Shown here: in pieces, positions 28,179 through 37,706 of the stretch
How positions within the stretch are numbered: position 1 is the stretch's first letter
Layout of the letters: each line of letters begins with the position of its first letter
DNA from: Fluviicoccus sp.
GTDB lineage: Bacteria > Pseudomonadota > Gammaproteobacteria > Pseudomonadales > Moraxellaceae
DNA length: 64,000 nucleotides
Direction of reading: 5' to 3'
NCBI RefSeq assembly: GCF_030646115.1
Contig: NZ_JAUSMX010000018.1
Location: forward strand, 310,001 to 374,000
The notes under the pieces: model-generated
Database searches by the model: none
What the model saw: the letters and a program-made list of their open reading frames with translations, nothing else
What the model was told of the DNA's origin: nothing
Translations under genes and position numbers: made by a program

Positions 28179-29776
28179 CTGCGGCGTCTACCTTTCATGC
28201 CGGTGACGATAACGACTGGCGGCTGCTGCGGGTCTATGTTTACTACCGGTTGGTGCTTGCGATTTTGCTGGTCGGACTTTTCGCCATCCGGCCGTCCACG
28301 CCCCTTTTGGGCGCCGACAACCCCTTTCTGTATCTGATCTCCAGCACGATTTACCTGCTGATCTGCGCCGCCAGTTTGGTTCTGACCGGCAAGCTGCGCA
28401 CCGAGCCGCGTTTCCAGGGATTAATGCTGACGCTGCTGGATATTGTCGCCATCACCCTGATCATGCACGCCAGCGGCGGACCCAGCATCCAGCTGAGCAT
28501 GTTCTATCTGGTGATTGTCGCGGCCGGGAACATTCTGCTGCCCGGCAAACAAGGGCCGCTGATTGCCGCTGTCGCCACGGTTGCCGTGCTGTATGAACAG
28601 TTTTACTCCATTCTCAGCAATGCACAAACCATAGACCTGCAAACCCTGGTGCAGTCATCGCTGCTCGGCCTGAGCTTTTTTGCCGTGGCCCTGTTCAGCC
28701 AGATGATCAGCCATCGTTTCCGGCAAATGGAAGCGCTGGCGTGGGAAAGGTCTGTCGAAATCGCCAATCTGCAACAACTCAACGAGCAGATCGTGGAGCG
28801 CATGCACACCGGCATTCTGGTAGTGAATGAAGGCCGCCGCCTGATTTTGATTAACAATGCCAGCCGCCAGTTACTGGGTGTGGAAAGCGTTTTTACCGGA
28901 GTCAACCTTCAGGAAATATCCGCCCCGCTGGACGAGGGCTTGGTGGCCTGGCGCCGCCACCAGATGATCCGGCCACTGATTTTCAAGAACCAGCCCGGCT
29001 ACCCTGAACTCAGTGTCACCTTCATGAGCCTGGGCAAAGGTCGGGGCGCCAGCTTTACCTTGATATTCGTGGAGAATACGGCGCAAATGACTCAAAAGGC
29101 CCAGCAATTGAAACTGGCGTCGCTGGGCCGGCTGACGGCCAGCATTGCCCATGAAGTCCGGAACCCGCTGGGGGCCATCAGTCACGCCGCCCAGTTACTG
29201 GCCGAGTCACCGGTGATTGAGGGCCCGGACCGCCGATTGCTGAACATCGTCCAGCAACACTGCGTGCGGGTAAACGGCATTATTGAAAGTGTGCTGCAAC
29301 TGTCACGCCGGGACAAGTCGCTGCCAGAGCTGATCCTGCTCAGCCAGTGGCTGGATATTTTCCTTGAAGACATGCGCCACATTCATCCGGACATTGAGAT
29401 CGAAAAGGAATGTGACTCCGGACTGACTGTCCGTTTTGATCCGCAGCAACTGTATCAAGTGGTCACCAATCTGGTGTCCAATGCCATCCATCACGGAAGC
29501 CTCAACGATAACCGTACTGTCAGTATTGTCTGTGACGAGGATATCGTCAGCAAACTGCCGTTTCTTGAGGTTCGCGATCACGGCCGTGGCGTTCCGTCGG
29601 AACAAATGCGGCACTTGTTTGAACCGTTTTACACAACCGGCAATAACGGCACCGGACTGGGGCTGTATATTTCCCGCGAGTTGTGTGAAGCTAATCAGGC
29701 GCATCTGGACTATATCCCCCAGGAGTCGGGGGCCTGTTTCCGGATTACTTTCTCGCACCCTAACCGATTGATATAA
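28175..29776 (+). CDS. pilS: Pilin-regulating sensor histidine kinase PilS
   Basis: The 533-residue kinase has about six N-terminal transmembrane helices (residues ~20-190), a PAS-like region (LNEQIVERMHTGILVVNEGRRLILINNASRQLLG), the HisKA phosphoacceptor H326 in IAHEVRNPLGAISHAAQLL, and an ATPase with NAIHHG (N box), DHGRGVP (G1) and GTGLGLYI (G2). In Pseudomonas PilS senses pilin levels in the membrane and phosphorylates PilR to drive pilA from a sigma-54 promoter. The start MTAASTF overlaps the preceding gene. Confidence 0.95.
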   Translation: MTAASTFHAGDDNDWRLLRVYVYYRLVLAILLVGLFAIRPSTPLLGADNPFLYLISSTIYLLICAASLVLTGKLRTEPRFQGLMLTLLDIVAITLIMHASGGPSIQLSMFYLVIVAAGNILLPGKQGPLIAAVATVAVLYEQFYSILSNAQTIDLQTLVQSSLLGLSFFAVALFSQMISHRFRQMEALAWERSVEIANLQQLNEQIVERMHTGILVVNEGRRLILINNASRQLLGVESVFTGVNLQEISAPLDEGLVAWRRHQMIRPLIFKNQPGYPELSVTFMSLGKGRGASFTLIFVENTAQMTQKAQQLKLASLGRLTASIAHEVRNPLGAISHAAQLLAESPVIEGPDRRLLNIVQQHCVRVNGIIESVLQLSRRDKSLPELILLSQWLDIFLEDMRHIHPDIEIEKECDSGLTVRFDPQQLYQVVTNLVSNAIHHGSLNDNRTVSIVCDEDIVSKLPFLEVRDHGRGVPSEQMRHLFEPFYTTGNNGTGLGLYISRELCEANQAHLDYIPQESGACFRITFSHPNRLI

Positions 29777-29778
29777 GC

Positions 29779-31179
29779 ATGAAGCCCCTCGCCCTGATCG
29801 TTGATGACGAACCCGATATCCGAGAGTTACTGGAAATCACTCTTAATCGTATGGATATTGATTGCCTGCCTGCCGACACTGTGGCGTCCGCCATGCGGAT
29901 TCTGCAAACCCAACCGATTACGCTTTGCCTGACGGACATGAACCTTCCGGACGGGAGCGGTATTGACCTGGTGCTGAGCATCCAGAAAACCTGGCCGCAC
30001 ATTCCGGTTGCCGTCATTACTGCCTACGGCAGCATCGAAACCGCGATTATCGCCCTGAAAGCGGGCGCTTTTGATTTTGCGTCAAAACCGGTGGAATTGA
30101 GTCGCTTGCGCGATTTGGTGCGGAATGCATTGGAGCTGTCGCGCCCCATGGAGCCGACTCCGGCTGCTGAAGAGGACGCCCGGTTGCTGGGACAGTCTTC
30201 CCCCATGCGGGAGCTCAAGGAAACTATCCGAAAGTTGTCGCGCAGCCAGGCGCCGGTTTACATAAGCGGCGAATCAGGAACCGGCAAGGAAGTAGTAGCC
30301 CGGCTGATTCATGACTGGGGTCCCCGCGCCCGAAAACCTTTTGTTCCGGTCAACTGCGGCGCCATTCCATCAGAGTTGATGGAAAGTGAATTCTTCGGGC
30401 ATAAAAAAGGCAGCTTTACCGGAGCCACTGAGGACAAGCAGGGGTTGTTCCAAGCCGCCCATGAGGGCACGTTGTTTCTGGATGAAGTGGCTGATCTGCC
30501 ATTAGCCATGCAAGTCAAACTGCTGCGCGCCATTCAGGAAAAAACCGTACGCCCCATCGGCCACGCCAAGGAAATTCCAGTGAACGTGCGCCTGCTGAGC
30601 GCCACTCACAAGGATCTGGCGGCGGAAGTGGCCGCCGGACGCTTTCGTCAGGATTTGTTCTACCGCATCAATGTCATCCAGATCCGCATACCGGCATTGC
30701 GGGAGCGTGGCGATGACATCATCTACCTGACCGAAACTTTCCTCAAACGACTGAGTGATGACTGGGGTATCGTCAAACCCTCCCTGAGCCCAGCCGCCCG
30801 GAATTTGTTGAAATCCTACACCTTCCCCGGCAATGTCCGGGAATTGCAAAACACGCTGGAACGCGCGCTGACCTTGTGCGAAGGCGGCTCCATCCTGCCC
30901 GAACATTTGCAATTGCCGGACGGAGCGATAACCTCATCCGATATCGCCGAGTCCACCAGCCTGACGGTTCCATCCATGCCGTCGTTGTCCATGCCCGGCG
31001 ACAGCCTTGAGGACTATTTGATGACGGTCGAAAAAAACCTGATCCTGAAGGCGCTGGATGAAACTCGCTGGAACCGGACGGCCGCCGCCCGCAAACTGGG
31101 CATGACCTTTCGTTCCCTGCGCTATCGCCTGAAAAAGCTTGGACTGGATGACGACACTCAGGACGAAGAAGAAGCCTGA
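29779..31179 (+). CDS. pilR: Sigma-54-dependent response regulator PilR
   Basis: The 466-residue NtrC-type regulator has a receiver domain (phosphoacceptor D53 in CLTDMNLPDGSG), an AAA+ domain with Walker A GESGTGKE, the GSFTGA loop (the GAFTGA sigma-54 contact, Ser variant as in PilR) and Walker B LFLDEVADLP, and a Fis-type HTH at the end (NRTAAARKLGMTFRSLRYRLKKLG). It starts three bases after pilS. Its 3' end overlaps the convergent thiO by 22 bases. Confidence 0.96.
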   Translation: MKPLALIVDDEPDIRELLEITLNRMDIDCLPADTVASAMRILQTQPITLCLTDMNLPDGSGIDLVLSIQKTWPHIPVAVITAYGSIETAIIALKAGAFDFASKPVELSRLRDLVRNALELSRPMEPTPAAEEDARLLGQSSPMRELKETIRKLSRSQAPVYISGESGTGKEVVARLIHDWGPRARKPFVPVNCGAIPSELMESEFFGHKKGSFTGATEDKQGLFQAAHEGTLFLDEVADLPLAMQVKLLRAIQEKTVRPIGHAKEIPVNVRLLSATHKDLAAEVAAGRFRQDLFYRINVIQIRIPALRERGDDIIYLTETFLKRLSDDWGIVKPSLSPAARNLLKSYTFPGNVRELQNTLERALTLCEGGSILPEHLQLPDGAITSSDIAESTSLTVPSMPSLSMPGDSLEDYLMTVEKNLILKALDETRWNRTAAARKLGMTFRSLRYRLKKLGLDDDTQDEEEA

Positions 31180-32270
31180 TCCTCGGCACGCATGTCCAGC
31201 ATGGCATAAGGTGAGGCATCCAGGACGGGTTTGCGTCCCAGCATCAAGTCCCCCAGCAGTTGTACGGATGCCGGCGCCAGCACCAGTCCGTTGCGGTAAT
31301 GCCCGGTATTCACCCAAAGATTGTGCGCCTCCGGATGGCGGCCGATAAAAGGAATGCCATTGGGCGAGCCGGGACGCAGGCCGGCCCAGTGAGCCACCGG
31401 AGGCATGGCCCCTAACGAAGGGACCAGTTTTGCCGCTACCGCATGCAAGTCAACCGCCGCTTCTGCCGTGATGCTTTTGTCAAAACCGGTTTCTTCCAGG
31501 GTTGAACCGCACAAAATATGGCCGTCCCGACGTGGAATAACGTAATGCCCTTGGTGCAGCAGGATATGTCTCAAACCGGCATCGGGGGCATGGAACAACA
31601 GCATTTGTCCCTTTACCGGACGCACTGGCATTGGCCCCGCCAAAGTTGAGGACAGGCCCGCTGACCAAGCGCCAGCGGCCAACACAAACTGATCAGCCTC
31701 TATCGTTTCTCCGCCTGCCAAACGGACCGCCCTCATCCGGTTGCCAACCCGCTCCCACGACACCACTTCCCGGCCACCGTCCACCGCCACACCGCGTATT
31801 TCCAGCGTTCTGCGCAAGGACTGCAATAATCGTGGGTTGCGGATATTGGCAACATCCGGTAACCAGATGCCGTCGTTAAACTGCGCCAGCCCATCACCCA
31901 TGGCCGCCAACGCATGGCCTTGCAGCAAGTGAATGCGCCGCCCATACTTGCGGCTCCAGACCATAGCATCCCGGGCGTCATCGGCCCCCAGCATTAACAT
32001 CCCACAAACCGTCAGTTCGGGATCAATACCTGAATACCCGGTCAATTCAGCGGCCAACGCCGGATACAGCTCTTGCGCCATGACTGCCAGCGCCGATACC
32101 GCCGGTGGATAGCGCCAAGGGTATAGCGGCGACACAATACCACCGCCCGCCCACGACGCCTCCGTTCCCGGATGACTTTTATCCAGGACCCTCACTGCAA
32201 TACCCGCCTTGACCAGTTCCAGAGCCGTCAACATGCCGATGATGCCGCCGCCGATTACCACCACCTTCAT
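31158..32270 (-). CDS. thiO: Glycine oxidase ThiO (FAD-dependent)
   Basis: The 370-residue oxidoreductase starts with the FAD Rossmann motif VVVIGGGIIGMLTALELVKAG and has GTEASWAGGGIVSPLYPWRYP, GQMLLFHAPDAG-type strands (KGQMLLFH), and the C-terminal GLRPGSPNGIPFIGRHPEAHNLWVNTGHYRNGLVLAP segment. ThiO oxidises glycine to iminoglycine for the thiazole half of thiamine. No other thi gene is in the window. It is divergent from fimT. Confidence 0.85.
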   Translation of the reverse strand: MKVVVIGGGIIGMLTALELVKAGIAVRVLDKSHPGTEASWAGGGIVSPLYPWRYPPAVSALAVMAQELYPALAAELTGYSGIDPELTVCGMLMLGADDARDAMVWSRKYGRRIHLLQGHALAAMGDGLAQFNDGIWLPDVANIRNPRLLQSLRRTLEIRGVAVDGGREVVSWERVGNRMRAVRLAGGETIEADQFVLAAGAWSAGLSSTLAGPMPVRPVKGQMLLFHAPDAGLRHILLHQGHYVIPRRDGHILCGSTLEETGFDKSITAEAAVDLHAVAAKLVPSLGAMPPVAHWAGLRPGSPNGIPFIGRHPEAHNLWVNTGHYRNGLVLAPASVQLLGDLMLGRKPVLDASPYAMLDMRAEDQASSSS

Positions 32271-32274
32271 GCCC

Positions 32275-32302
32275 TTGACTCCGCAAACAAAATGGATAGA
32301 AT
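32275..32302 (+). promoter_or_regulatory. Probable promoter of fimT
   Basis: TTGACT (32275-32280) and TAGAAT (32297-32302) with a 16-base spacer lie about 40 bases before the fimT start. Confidence 0.55.
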
Positions 32303-32344
32303 ACCGCGCTTGCTAGGATAGCATTGAATATAAAGGGAAATCAC

Positions 32345-32902
32345 ATGAAAGATCAAGGAATGACCTTATTTGAAATGCTGGTCGTCATTATACTGACCGG
32401 CATACTTCTCGCCTTCGCCGTTCCCCGCTTCAAGGATCTCTTTGCCCGCATACAGGCTTGGCGGATCACTTCGGAAATTGCCCAAATGACGAATCAGGCC
32501 CGGCTGGCTGCCATTGAGCGCGGCTATCCGGTGGGCCTTTGCGGCAGTTCCAGCGCAGTGGACTGCAATGGCCGGTGGGTAGACGGTTTACTGCTGTTTG
32601 TGGACAGCAACCGCAGCCGCGACAAGGATGTCGGGGAAGAAATCCTGCACTTCACTCCATTGAACGCAAGCCCTTCCGTAGTTGCCTGGCAGGGGTTTGG
32701 CGGCAACGGAGCCTTGCTGGTGGAGGCCATGGGAACCCCCTATGCCGGAAACGGCAGCTTTACCTATTGCTCTGCCGATGCGGAGCCAGCCTATCGCCGC
32801 CAGGTGATTGTCAACCGCGGTGGTCGCGTGCGGCTATCCCGTGACACCAACGGTGATGGTGTTCATGAGTCTACGACCGGCGGAGCCATTAGCTGTCCTT
32901 GA
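32345..32902 (+). CDS. fimT: FimT type IV pseudopilin with GRxR motif
   Basis: The 185-residue prepilin has a short leader MKDQG before the cleavage site, mature MTLFEMLVVIILTGILLAFAVP with Glu at +5, and a GspH-type globular domain. Residues 160-163 are GRVR, matching the C-terminal GRxR motif shown to bind DNA in FimT proteins needed for natural transformation. Two cysteine pairs are visible (SSSAVDC area and C-terminal C). The start at 32345 gives a normal leader; an upstream ATG at 32324 is less likely. It is encoded apart from and opposite to the fimU operon. Confidence 0.88.
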   Translation: MKDQGMTLFEMLVVIILTGILLAFAVPRFKDLFARIQAWRITSEIAQMTNQARLAAIERGYPVGLCGSSSAVDCNGRWVDGLLLFVDSNRSRDKDVGEEILHFTPLNASPSVVAWQGFGGNGALLVEAMGTPYAGNGSFTYCSADAEPAYRRQVIVNRGGRVRLSRDTNGDGVHESTTGGAISCP

Positions 32903-32907
32903 CAGGT

Positions 32908-33354
32908 TTACCAAGCCCTATCCGTACCATAAGTACAAGTAGCGGCGCCGGACTGCGACCAGCAGGTTTGACCGGCGCTGTTCAGAAAAAGGGCGCCATT
33001 ACCCTTTTGCGGGCCACCCGCGTTAGGAACGGCCCGTAACTCCCAAGTCGTGCTTGGCGCTACAGTAAAAGAAAGATCATAAAGCACCCTGCTGCCGGTA
33101 GCGTCTTTGGGATAAACCGAAGAGCCGTAAACCGAGCCCGGCCCGGCCGCCAGCGTGGCGTTGGTATACGTCATTTGCAGAGCCTTGTAACGCTCCAGCG
33201 CCGAAGCAATCTGCATCATCTCCGCTTGCGCCCCGGTGCGGTTGCCTTTGGTGACATATTGCCGGTAACTGGGAACGGCAACGGCAACCAGGATGGCCAA
33301 GATAGTGACCACCGCCATGATTTCCATCAGGGTAAAGCCCTTGTTCTTTTTCAT
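32908..33354 (-). CDS. pilE: Type IV minor pilin PilE
   Basis: The 148-residue prepilin starts MKKNKG-FTLMEIMAVVTILAILVAVAVPSYRQYVTKGNRTGAQAEM, with cleavage after Gly6 and Glu at +5. A C-terminal Cys pair (QTCWSQSGAATC) probably forms the D-region disulfide. Its position after pilY1 is that of the minor pilin PilE of Pseudomonas and Acinetobacter rather than the major pilin PilA. It follows a perfect intercistronic hairpin. The stop lies five bases from the fimT stop. Confidence 0.92.
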   Translation of the reverse strand: MKKNKGFTLMEIMAVVTILAILVAVAVPSYRQYVTKGNRTGAQAEMMQIASALERYKALQMTYTNATLAAGPGSVYGSSVYPKDATGSRVLYDLSFTVAPSTTWELRAVPNAGGPQKGNGALFLNSAGQTCWSQSGAATCTYGTDRAW

Positions 33355-33374
33355 GTTTCTCACTCCCGACATGT

Positions 33375-33398
33375 CAGGAGGCCGTTACCGGCCTCCTG
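33375..33398. other. Intercistronic hairpin between pilY1 and pilE
   Basis: CAGGAGGCCG (33375-33384) pairs perfectly with CGGCCTCCTG (33389-33398) over a TTAC loop. No T tract follows on the minus strand, so it may protect or partly block the downstream pilE message rather than terminate it. Confidence 0.65.
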
Positions 33399-33425
33399 GT
33401 GTTGCATGGTGGACTATTGAACCGC

Positions 33426-36400
33426 TTACTGGCGGGTCTTCTCGCGCCAGCGACGCAGGTTTTGCAGTTGCTTCTTCAGGCCGGCTTCCTCTTCTGACAG
33501 TTTTGTGCTGATCAAAACCTTCAGTTTATCGCATGGCGGCTCGGCACAACTCGCGGTGGTATCGGCGACGTTCGAGGACTGATAAACCAATTGCGGCTCA
33601 CCCCCCAAACCCGGAATGATGCCTTCACTCTTCCGCGGTGTAGCAGCATCACACTTGTTACCGTACGGCATGCACATCTGGTAGAGGTTGGTGTAACCCA
33701 CCACCACCGAACAACCGGTCTGGGAAGCCAGCGGCAGATAGGTAGTAAACATCAGCTTCTTCAGGAAAATGATGCCCGGGGACAGGCTCTTTTCCCCGCC
33801 ACTACTGAGGTTGACATACCAGCCATAACTGTTCGGCGTGTATTTGCCTGCCGCCAGCGTATATGTGGGCGTGCCGGTACTGGTGTCGGTGGCGAGATCC
33901 AGCGATATCAGGTTTGAAAACTTCAGTGTGCCCTGCAGACTGGCTGCCGTCGCCGTCAACAGATCGGAGCGGCCCATATCATAGTCAAAGAGCACGGCAA
34001 AACGATCCTGTGTCGCCATATTCAGCGGGCGGCTGCGGTTACCCGTGCCTACCGCCACAGCGGCAAAGATTTTCTTCATGGTTTCATCCCTGAACAGCGC
34101 AACAGATGGCGGCTCGTAGATACGGCGGCCATCTGCAGCCGTTGCCCCGCTCACGCCATTACTGCCCAATTGCGCCACCACCTTGACACGTTTCACCAGC
34201 GCCGAAGCACCGTTGCCATTGACGATATCCGCCCGGAACAACTGGCCGCCCAGATCGCCAAAGTAGATGGTATCGGCCAAGCCGTCGGAGTTGATATCCA
34301 TGACTTTGGGTTGCGAGGGAATGCTGCTGGACATGGCCGTCACGTTGAAGGCGGCCGGGGTCGCGGAGGGTGCTCCGGCGCCGGATGCCCACCAGATCAA
34401 CTCACCGGTTTCGGCATCAACAATATACAACTGGTTGCCCAACTGGGTGCTGCCACAGGAACTGTCTTCCCAGCATTCATCATAGCCACCGCCGAAGACC
34501 AGTACTTTCTTGACCGTAGCGCCCACCTTGATGTCCGCCAACACCGGCTGCGACCATGTCTGCCCCATGTTGGTATAAGCGCCGGTGCCTCCTTTCAGGG
34601 TGAACAGCATTTTCGGGGTGGTGATGCTGGTCAGGTCCAGGGCATAGTAGTTCCGCCCGCCCATGCGCATGCCGCCATAAGCATAGAGCTTGTCGCCACC
34701 CGCACCGTTGATCTGGCCATCGGCATTGGTGTCTTTACGGTAAAGCGTCCAGGTCAGGTCAAGACCGTATTCCGGCTCCACAGAGCCTGGGTTGTCGTAC
34801 AGTAATTTCAGCACCGGCAGCTTTTCGGCCGGAATGAAAGCAAACTTTTCGACACCCGTATTGGCCTCAATGCCGTGAAGGGTGGCGCCCAGCGTACTGA
34901 AGAACAGGATGTTCTTCTGGTTGGCCGCATTGGCTGCATCGGTTCCGGTGAAACCGTAGTTGACCAGCGAGGCGCGCGAATGCAAGCCGCCGCCTATTTT
35001 CTTGCGTTCCCCGGCTGCCGCCAGTTCAGCAGCAGTCAGCTGCGGACCATAAATGTCCTCAACCTCAAACCCCTTGTACCAGTTGATCAGGTTGGTGAAA
35101 ACCGACGTGGTATTGGCGCCGGCCGGCATCAAGGGCAGCGCGGCGCTGACAAAGCTGCTGCTGGCGGTGTCCACTTTGTCCAGTGCTGGCTTGGAGCTGT
35201 CAACATAGGTAAAGATATTGCGATCCGTGGGATACGGCAACATGCCGGCGGCGCCGCCGGAGGTGCTGTCATTACCATCAGGCGCAGCACTCCAGAAGCT
35301 TTGCGAGTCACGCTTGAAGGAGCCGTCGCCGTTCACAGCCGGGATGCCGTTCACATCCAGCACCCCGTCGCTGCCCACATCCAGTTTGTAACGCTTGAGG
35401 TTGCCGTTCCAGCGCTTGCTGGCGCGGGTGGGGTCGAACAGGACGTAATAGACCTGATCCAGCGAGTTGAGGCGGTTGAACTGGTTGACCGCCACACCGG
35501 GCGAGGCAATCAGGCCGGTATTGCTGATGGCGTCGGTAATGGTGCGGGTCAGGGCATCGACCAGATCCTGCGTGTTGGCGGCGGTGTAAAAATTACCGCC
35601 CCCCAAGGTCGCGACCTTGCCCATGTTGGACTTGGCCGCTGCGGAGGCATCCGGCCCCAGGAACACCGAGTTGGTCTTGACGCTGACACCCAAAGGGTTC
35701 TTGGTGGTGTTGGACATGGTATCCGCCAGGTCCATCATGCATTTCCAGTCCGTGACATCGGCCGTGCCGGTGACGGTGGTGCCTGCCGGTACGGTGCAGG
35801 CGCGGCCGGTGATGCCCTCCCACTCGCCGGCCTTCCCCAGCATATTATTCTGGACATCCGCCAGTCCGTTGGGCTCACCGTCAGTCAACAGGAAGATGTA
35901 GTTGCCGGAGCACTGGTCACTGGTGTTGACCGGAGATCTGAACTTGGTCCCTGACATGGTGCGGGAGTCAGGAGGCAACGGGATATTGGAGTCGCCGTCG
36001 TTGACCGTGTGCGGGGTGAGGCCCAACAGATAGCGGGCGGAGTCCGCATAGGCGTCCGCCAGCGGTGTATTGGCGTTGGCGGGCAAAGCATTGACTATGT
36101 CAACCAACTCTTTGCGGACGGTCGTCATACGGGTCAGGTCCGTGATGGTTCCGCTCCAGTTGACTTCCAGATACGGGGCCTTCTGAATGCTGTTGTCAGC
36201 AGAGCGAATGGCGGCCGCCGACGTTGTGGTGGTGTTATTGAGCATCAACATGGTCAATGCAGTGACTTGTGAACTCGCCGCACCGTTGATGATGGGACTC
36301 AGGTTACTGACATTGACCGCAATGGGAACCACTTGATCCGTGGAAAAACTCCTGGCTGGCCACACCTGCACCGGCGACAGCTTGTCCACCGTATCCGCCG

Positions 36401-37673
36401 GTTTGGTGCAACCGCTGGACGTACATATGGCCGGCATGTTCGCCTGCTTGAAGAAATACAGTGCTGTATCCTTGGAGCTGGTGGTGCTGGCGGCCGTCAC
36501 GCGGAAGGTGGCGCTGTTGATGGTCGCGTCCTTGGGCACAGGGTTGGCCGTGGTCATGCGGACCGCAATGCGGCGCTTTTTGCCGGACGAGATGGAGTTG
36601 TAGCTTAACGACGTGTCGGTGCTGCTGCCCACACTGGTGCTGCCATCATCCCAGCGCACGTCATCCCGCTTGGCTTGGGCGGTATCCACCACGCCGGTCG
36701 GCAGCATGCCGGTATAAAAATAGGAAACCTGATTCTCCAGATACAGGCAGCTGTCGGTGGCGGTCGGATCCACGGCGAAGTCCACCACCAAACGGGCAGC
36801 CAGGTTGCTGTCTGCATCCCAGGAATAAGCACGTCGTTGCCCGGCCCCGGTTTCACGCAAACGGAAGGACATCGCGTTACCGCCGCACCAGTCCGACCGG
36901 TTCCCCGCTACTTCCTGCACCAGCTCCCTGACATCGACGCTGTATGTATTACCCGCCGTCCAGCTTTCCATTTCGATAGACATGGTGGCCGGTTTGAAAG
37001 GCCGCGAGCTGCTGCTCAAGGGGTTGGTCGTGGAAAATATCTGCGCGTTGCCGGTATCCTCAATGGACATTTGCCATGTGGCGGCGGATGAGTCTGAGTT
37101 CTTGGCCACCAACTCAATGTGGGCTGAGCGAATGGACGCCCCTTTTGGAACCATCACTTTCGGAAAATACAGGCCGCCCTCATTCCCGACGCCGCCGGCA
37201 ATGGTCAGCGTGGTTGCCGTCAGTCCTCCCGGACCGGTGTCACCGCTGCTGCTGGTCACGCCGTTGGTGACCACGCCGTCCGGAGCAATGGCCACCAGTG
37301 CATCCAGAGGGCGCGCCGGATACACCACCCAGCCGCCGTCATCACCATCGTTCTGGTAACGGCTAAGCCCCATCTTCACATAACCCGGCGCCGGGCTGGC
37401 GCCGGTCAGCACCTCTTTAACGGCTGCTTTCAGAACCTGATCGCGGCGTTTGGCCGTGGTGCCGCACGACGAAGTTGAAGTACTGTCCACGCAGTACGCC
37501 ATACTACCCGAGGTATCCAGCATCATCATCACCACCGGTGACAAGGCCGAACTGCTGATCGCCTGGGTGTAAATTTCCACGTCACTGGCATAAACGGGCG
37601 CAATCGCCAGCGATACGTAGGAGAAACCCGCTACGCTCATTTGCCAGTTTTTCTTGTTGCTATGCTTGCTCAT
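33426..37673 (-). CDS. pilY1: Type IV pilus tip adhesin PilY1
   Basis: The 1415-residue secreted protein has a signal peptide (MSKHSNKKNWQMSVAGFSYVSLAIAPVYA). A von Willebrand A domain begins with the MIDAS DTSGS (D53, S55, S57) and resumes near LLTDGEPN (D598) to about 720. Between them lie two jelly-roll-like segments: SIRSAHIELVAKNSD... around 180-295 and DATINSATFRVTAASTT... around 330-500. The C-terminal PilY1 beta-propeller (~760-1400) has the calcium loop DINSDGLAD at 1126-1134. PilY1 sits at the pilus tip with the minor pilins and acts in adhesion, surface sensing and extension/retraction balance. Confidence 0.93.
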   Translation of the reverse strand: MSKHSNKKNWQMSVAGFSYVSLAIAPVYASDVEIYTQAISSSALSPVVMMMLDTSGSMAYCVDSTSTSSCGTTAKRRDQVLKAAVKEVLTGASPAPGYVKMGLSRYQNDGDDGGWVVYPARPLDALVAIAPDGVVTNGVTSSSGDTGPGGLTATTLTIAGGVGNEGGLYFPKVMVPKGASIRSAHIELVAKNSDSSAATWQMSIEDTGNAQIFSTTNPLSSSSRPFKPATMSIEMESWTAGNTYSVDVRELVQEVAGNRSDWCGGNAMSFRLRETGAGQRRAYSWDADSNLAARLVVDFAVDPTATDSCLYLENQVSYFYTGMLPTGVVDTAQAKRDDVRWDDGSTSVGSSTDTSLSYNSISSGKKRRIAVRMTTANPVPKDATINSATFRVTAASTTSSKDTALYFFKQANMPAICTSSGCTKPADTVDKLSPVQVWPARSFSTDQVVPIAVNVSNLSPIINGAASSQVTALTMLMLNNTTTTSAAAIRSADNSIQKAPYLEVNWSGTITDLTRMTTVRKELVDIVNALPANANTPLADAYADSARYLLGLTPHTVNDGDSNIPLPPDSRTMSGTKFRSPVNTSDQCSGNYIFLLTDGEPNGLADVQNNMLGKAGEWEGITGRACTVPAGTTVTGTADVTDWKCMMDLADTMSNTTKNPLGVSVKTNSVFLGPDASAAAKSNMGKVATLGGGNFYTAANTQDLVDALTRTITDAISNTGLIASPGVAVNQFNRLNSLDQVYYVLFDPTRASKRWNGNLKRYKLDVGSDGVLDVNGIPAVNGDGSFKRDSQSFWSAAPDGNDSTSGGAAGMLPYPTDRNIFTYVDSSKPALDKVDTASSSFVSAALPLMPAGANTTSVFTNLINWYKGFEVEDIYGPQLTAAELAAAGERKKIGGGLHSRASLVNYGFTGTDAANAANQKNILFFSTLGATLHGIEANTGVEKFAFIPAEKLPVLKLLYDNPGSVEPEYGLDLTWTLYRKDTNADGQINGAGGDKLYAYGGMRMGGRNYYALDLTSITTPKMLFTLKGGTGAYTNMGQTWSQPVLADIKVGATVKKVLVFGGGYDECWEDSSCGSTQLGNQLYIVDAETGELIWWASGAGAPSATPAAFNVTAMSSSIPSQPKVMDINSDGLADTIYFGDLGGQLFRADIVNGNGASALVKRVKVVAQLGSNGVSGATAADGRRIYEPPSVALFRDETMKKIFAAVAVGTGNRSRPLNMATQDRFAVLFDYDMGRSDLLTATAASLQGTLKFSNLISLDLATDTSTGTPTYTLAAGKYTPNSYGWYVNLSSGGEKSLSPGIIFLKKLMFTTYLPLASQTGCSVVVGYTNLYQMCMPYGNKCDAATPRKSEGIIPGLGGEPQLVYQSSNVADTTASCAEPPCDKLKVLISTKLSEEEAGLKKQLQNLRRWREKTRQ

Positions 37674-37706
37674 GATGCACCTCGTTACCGCGAAAATTGG
37701 AGCGTG

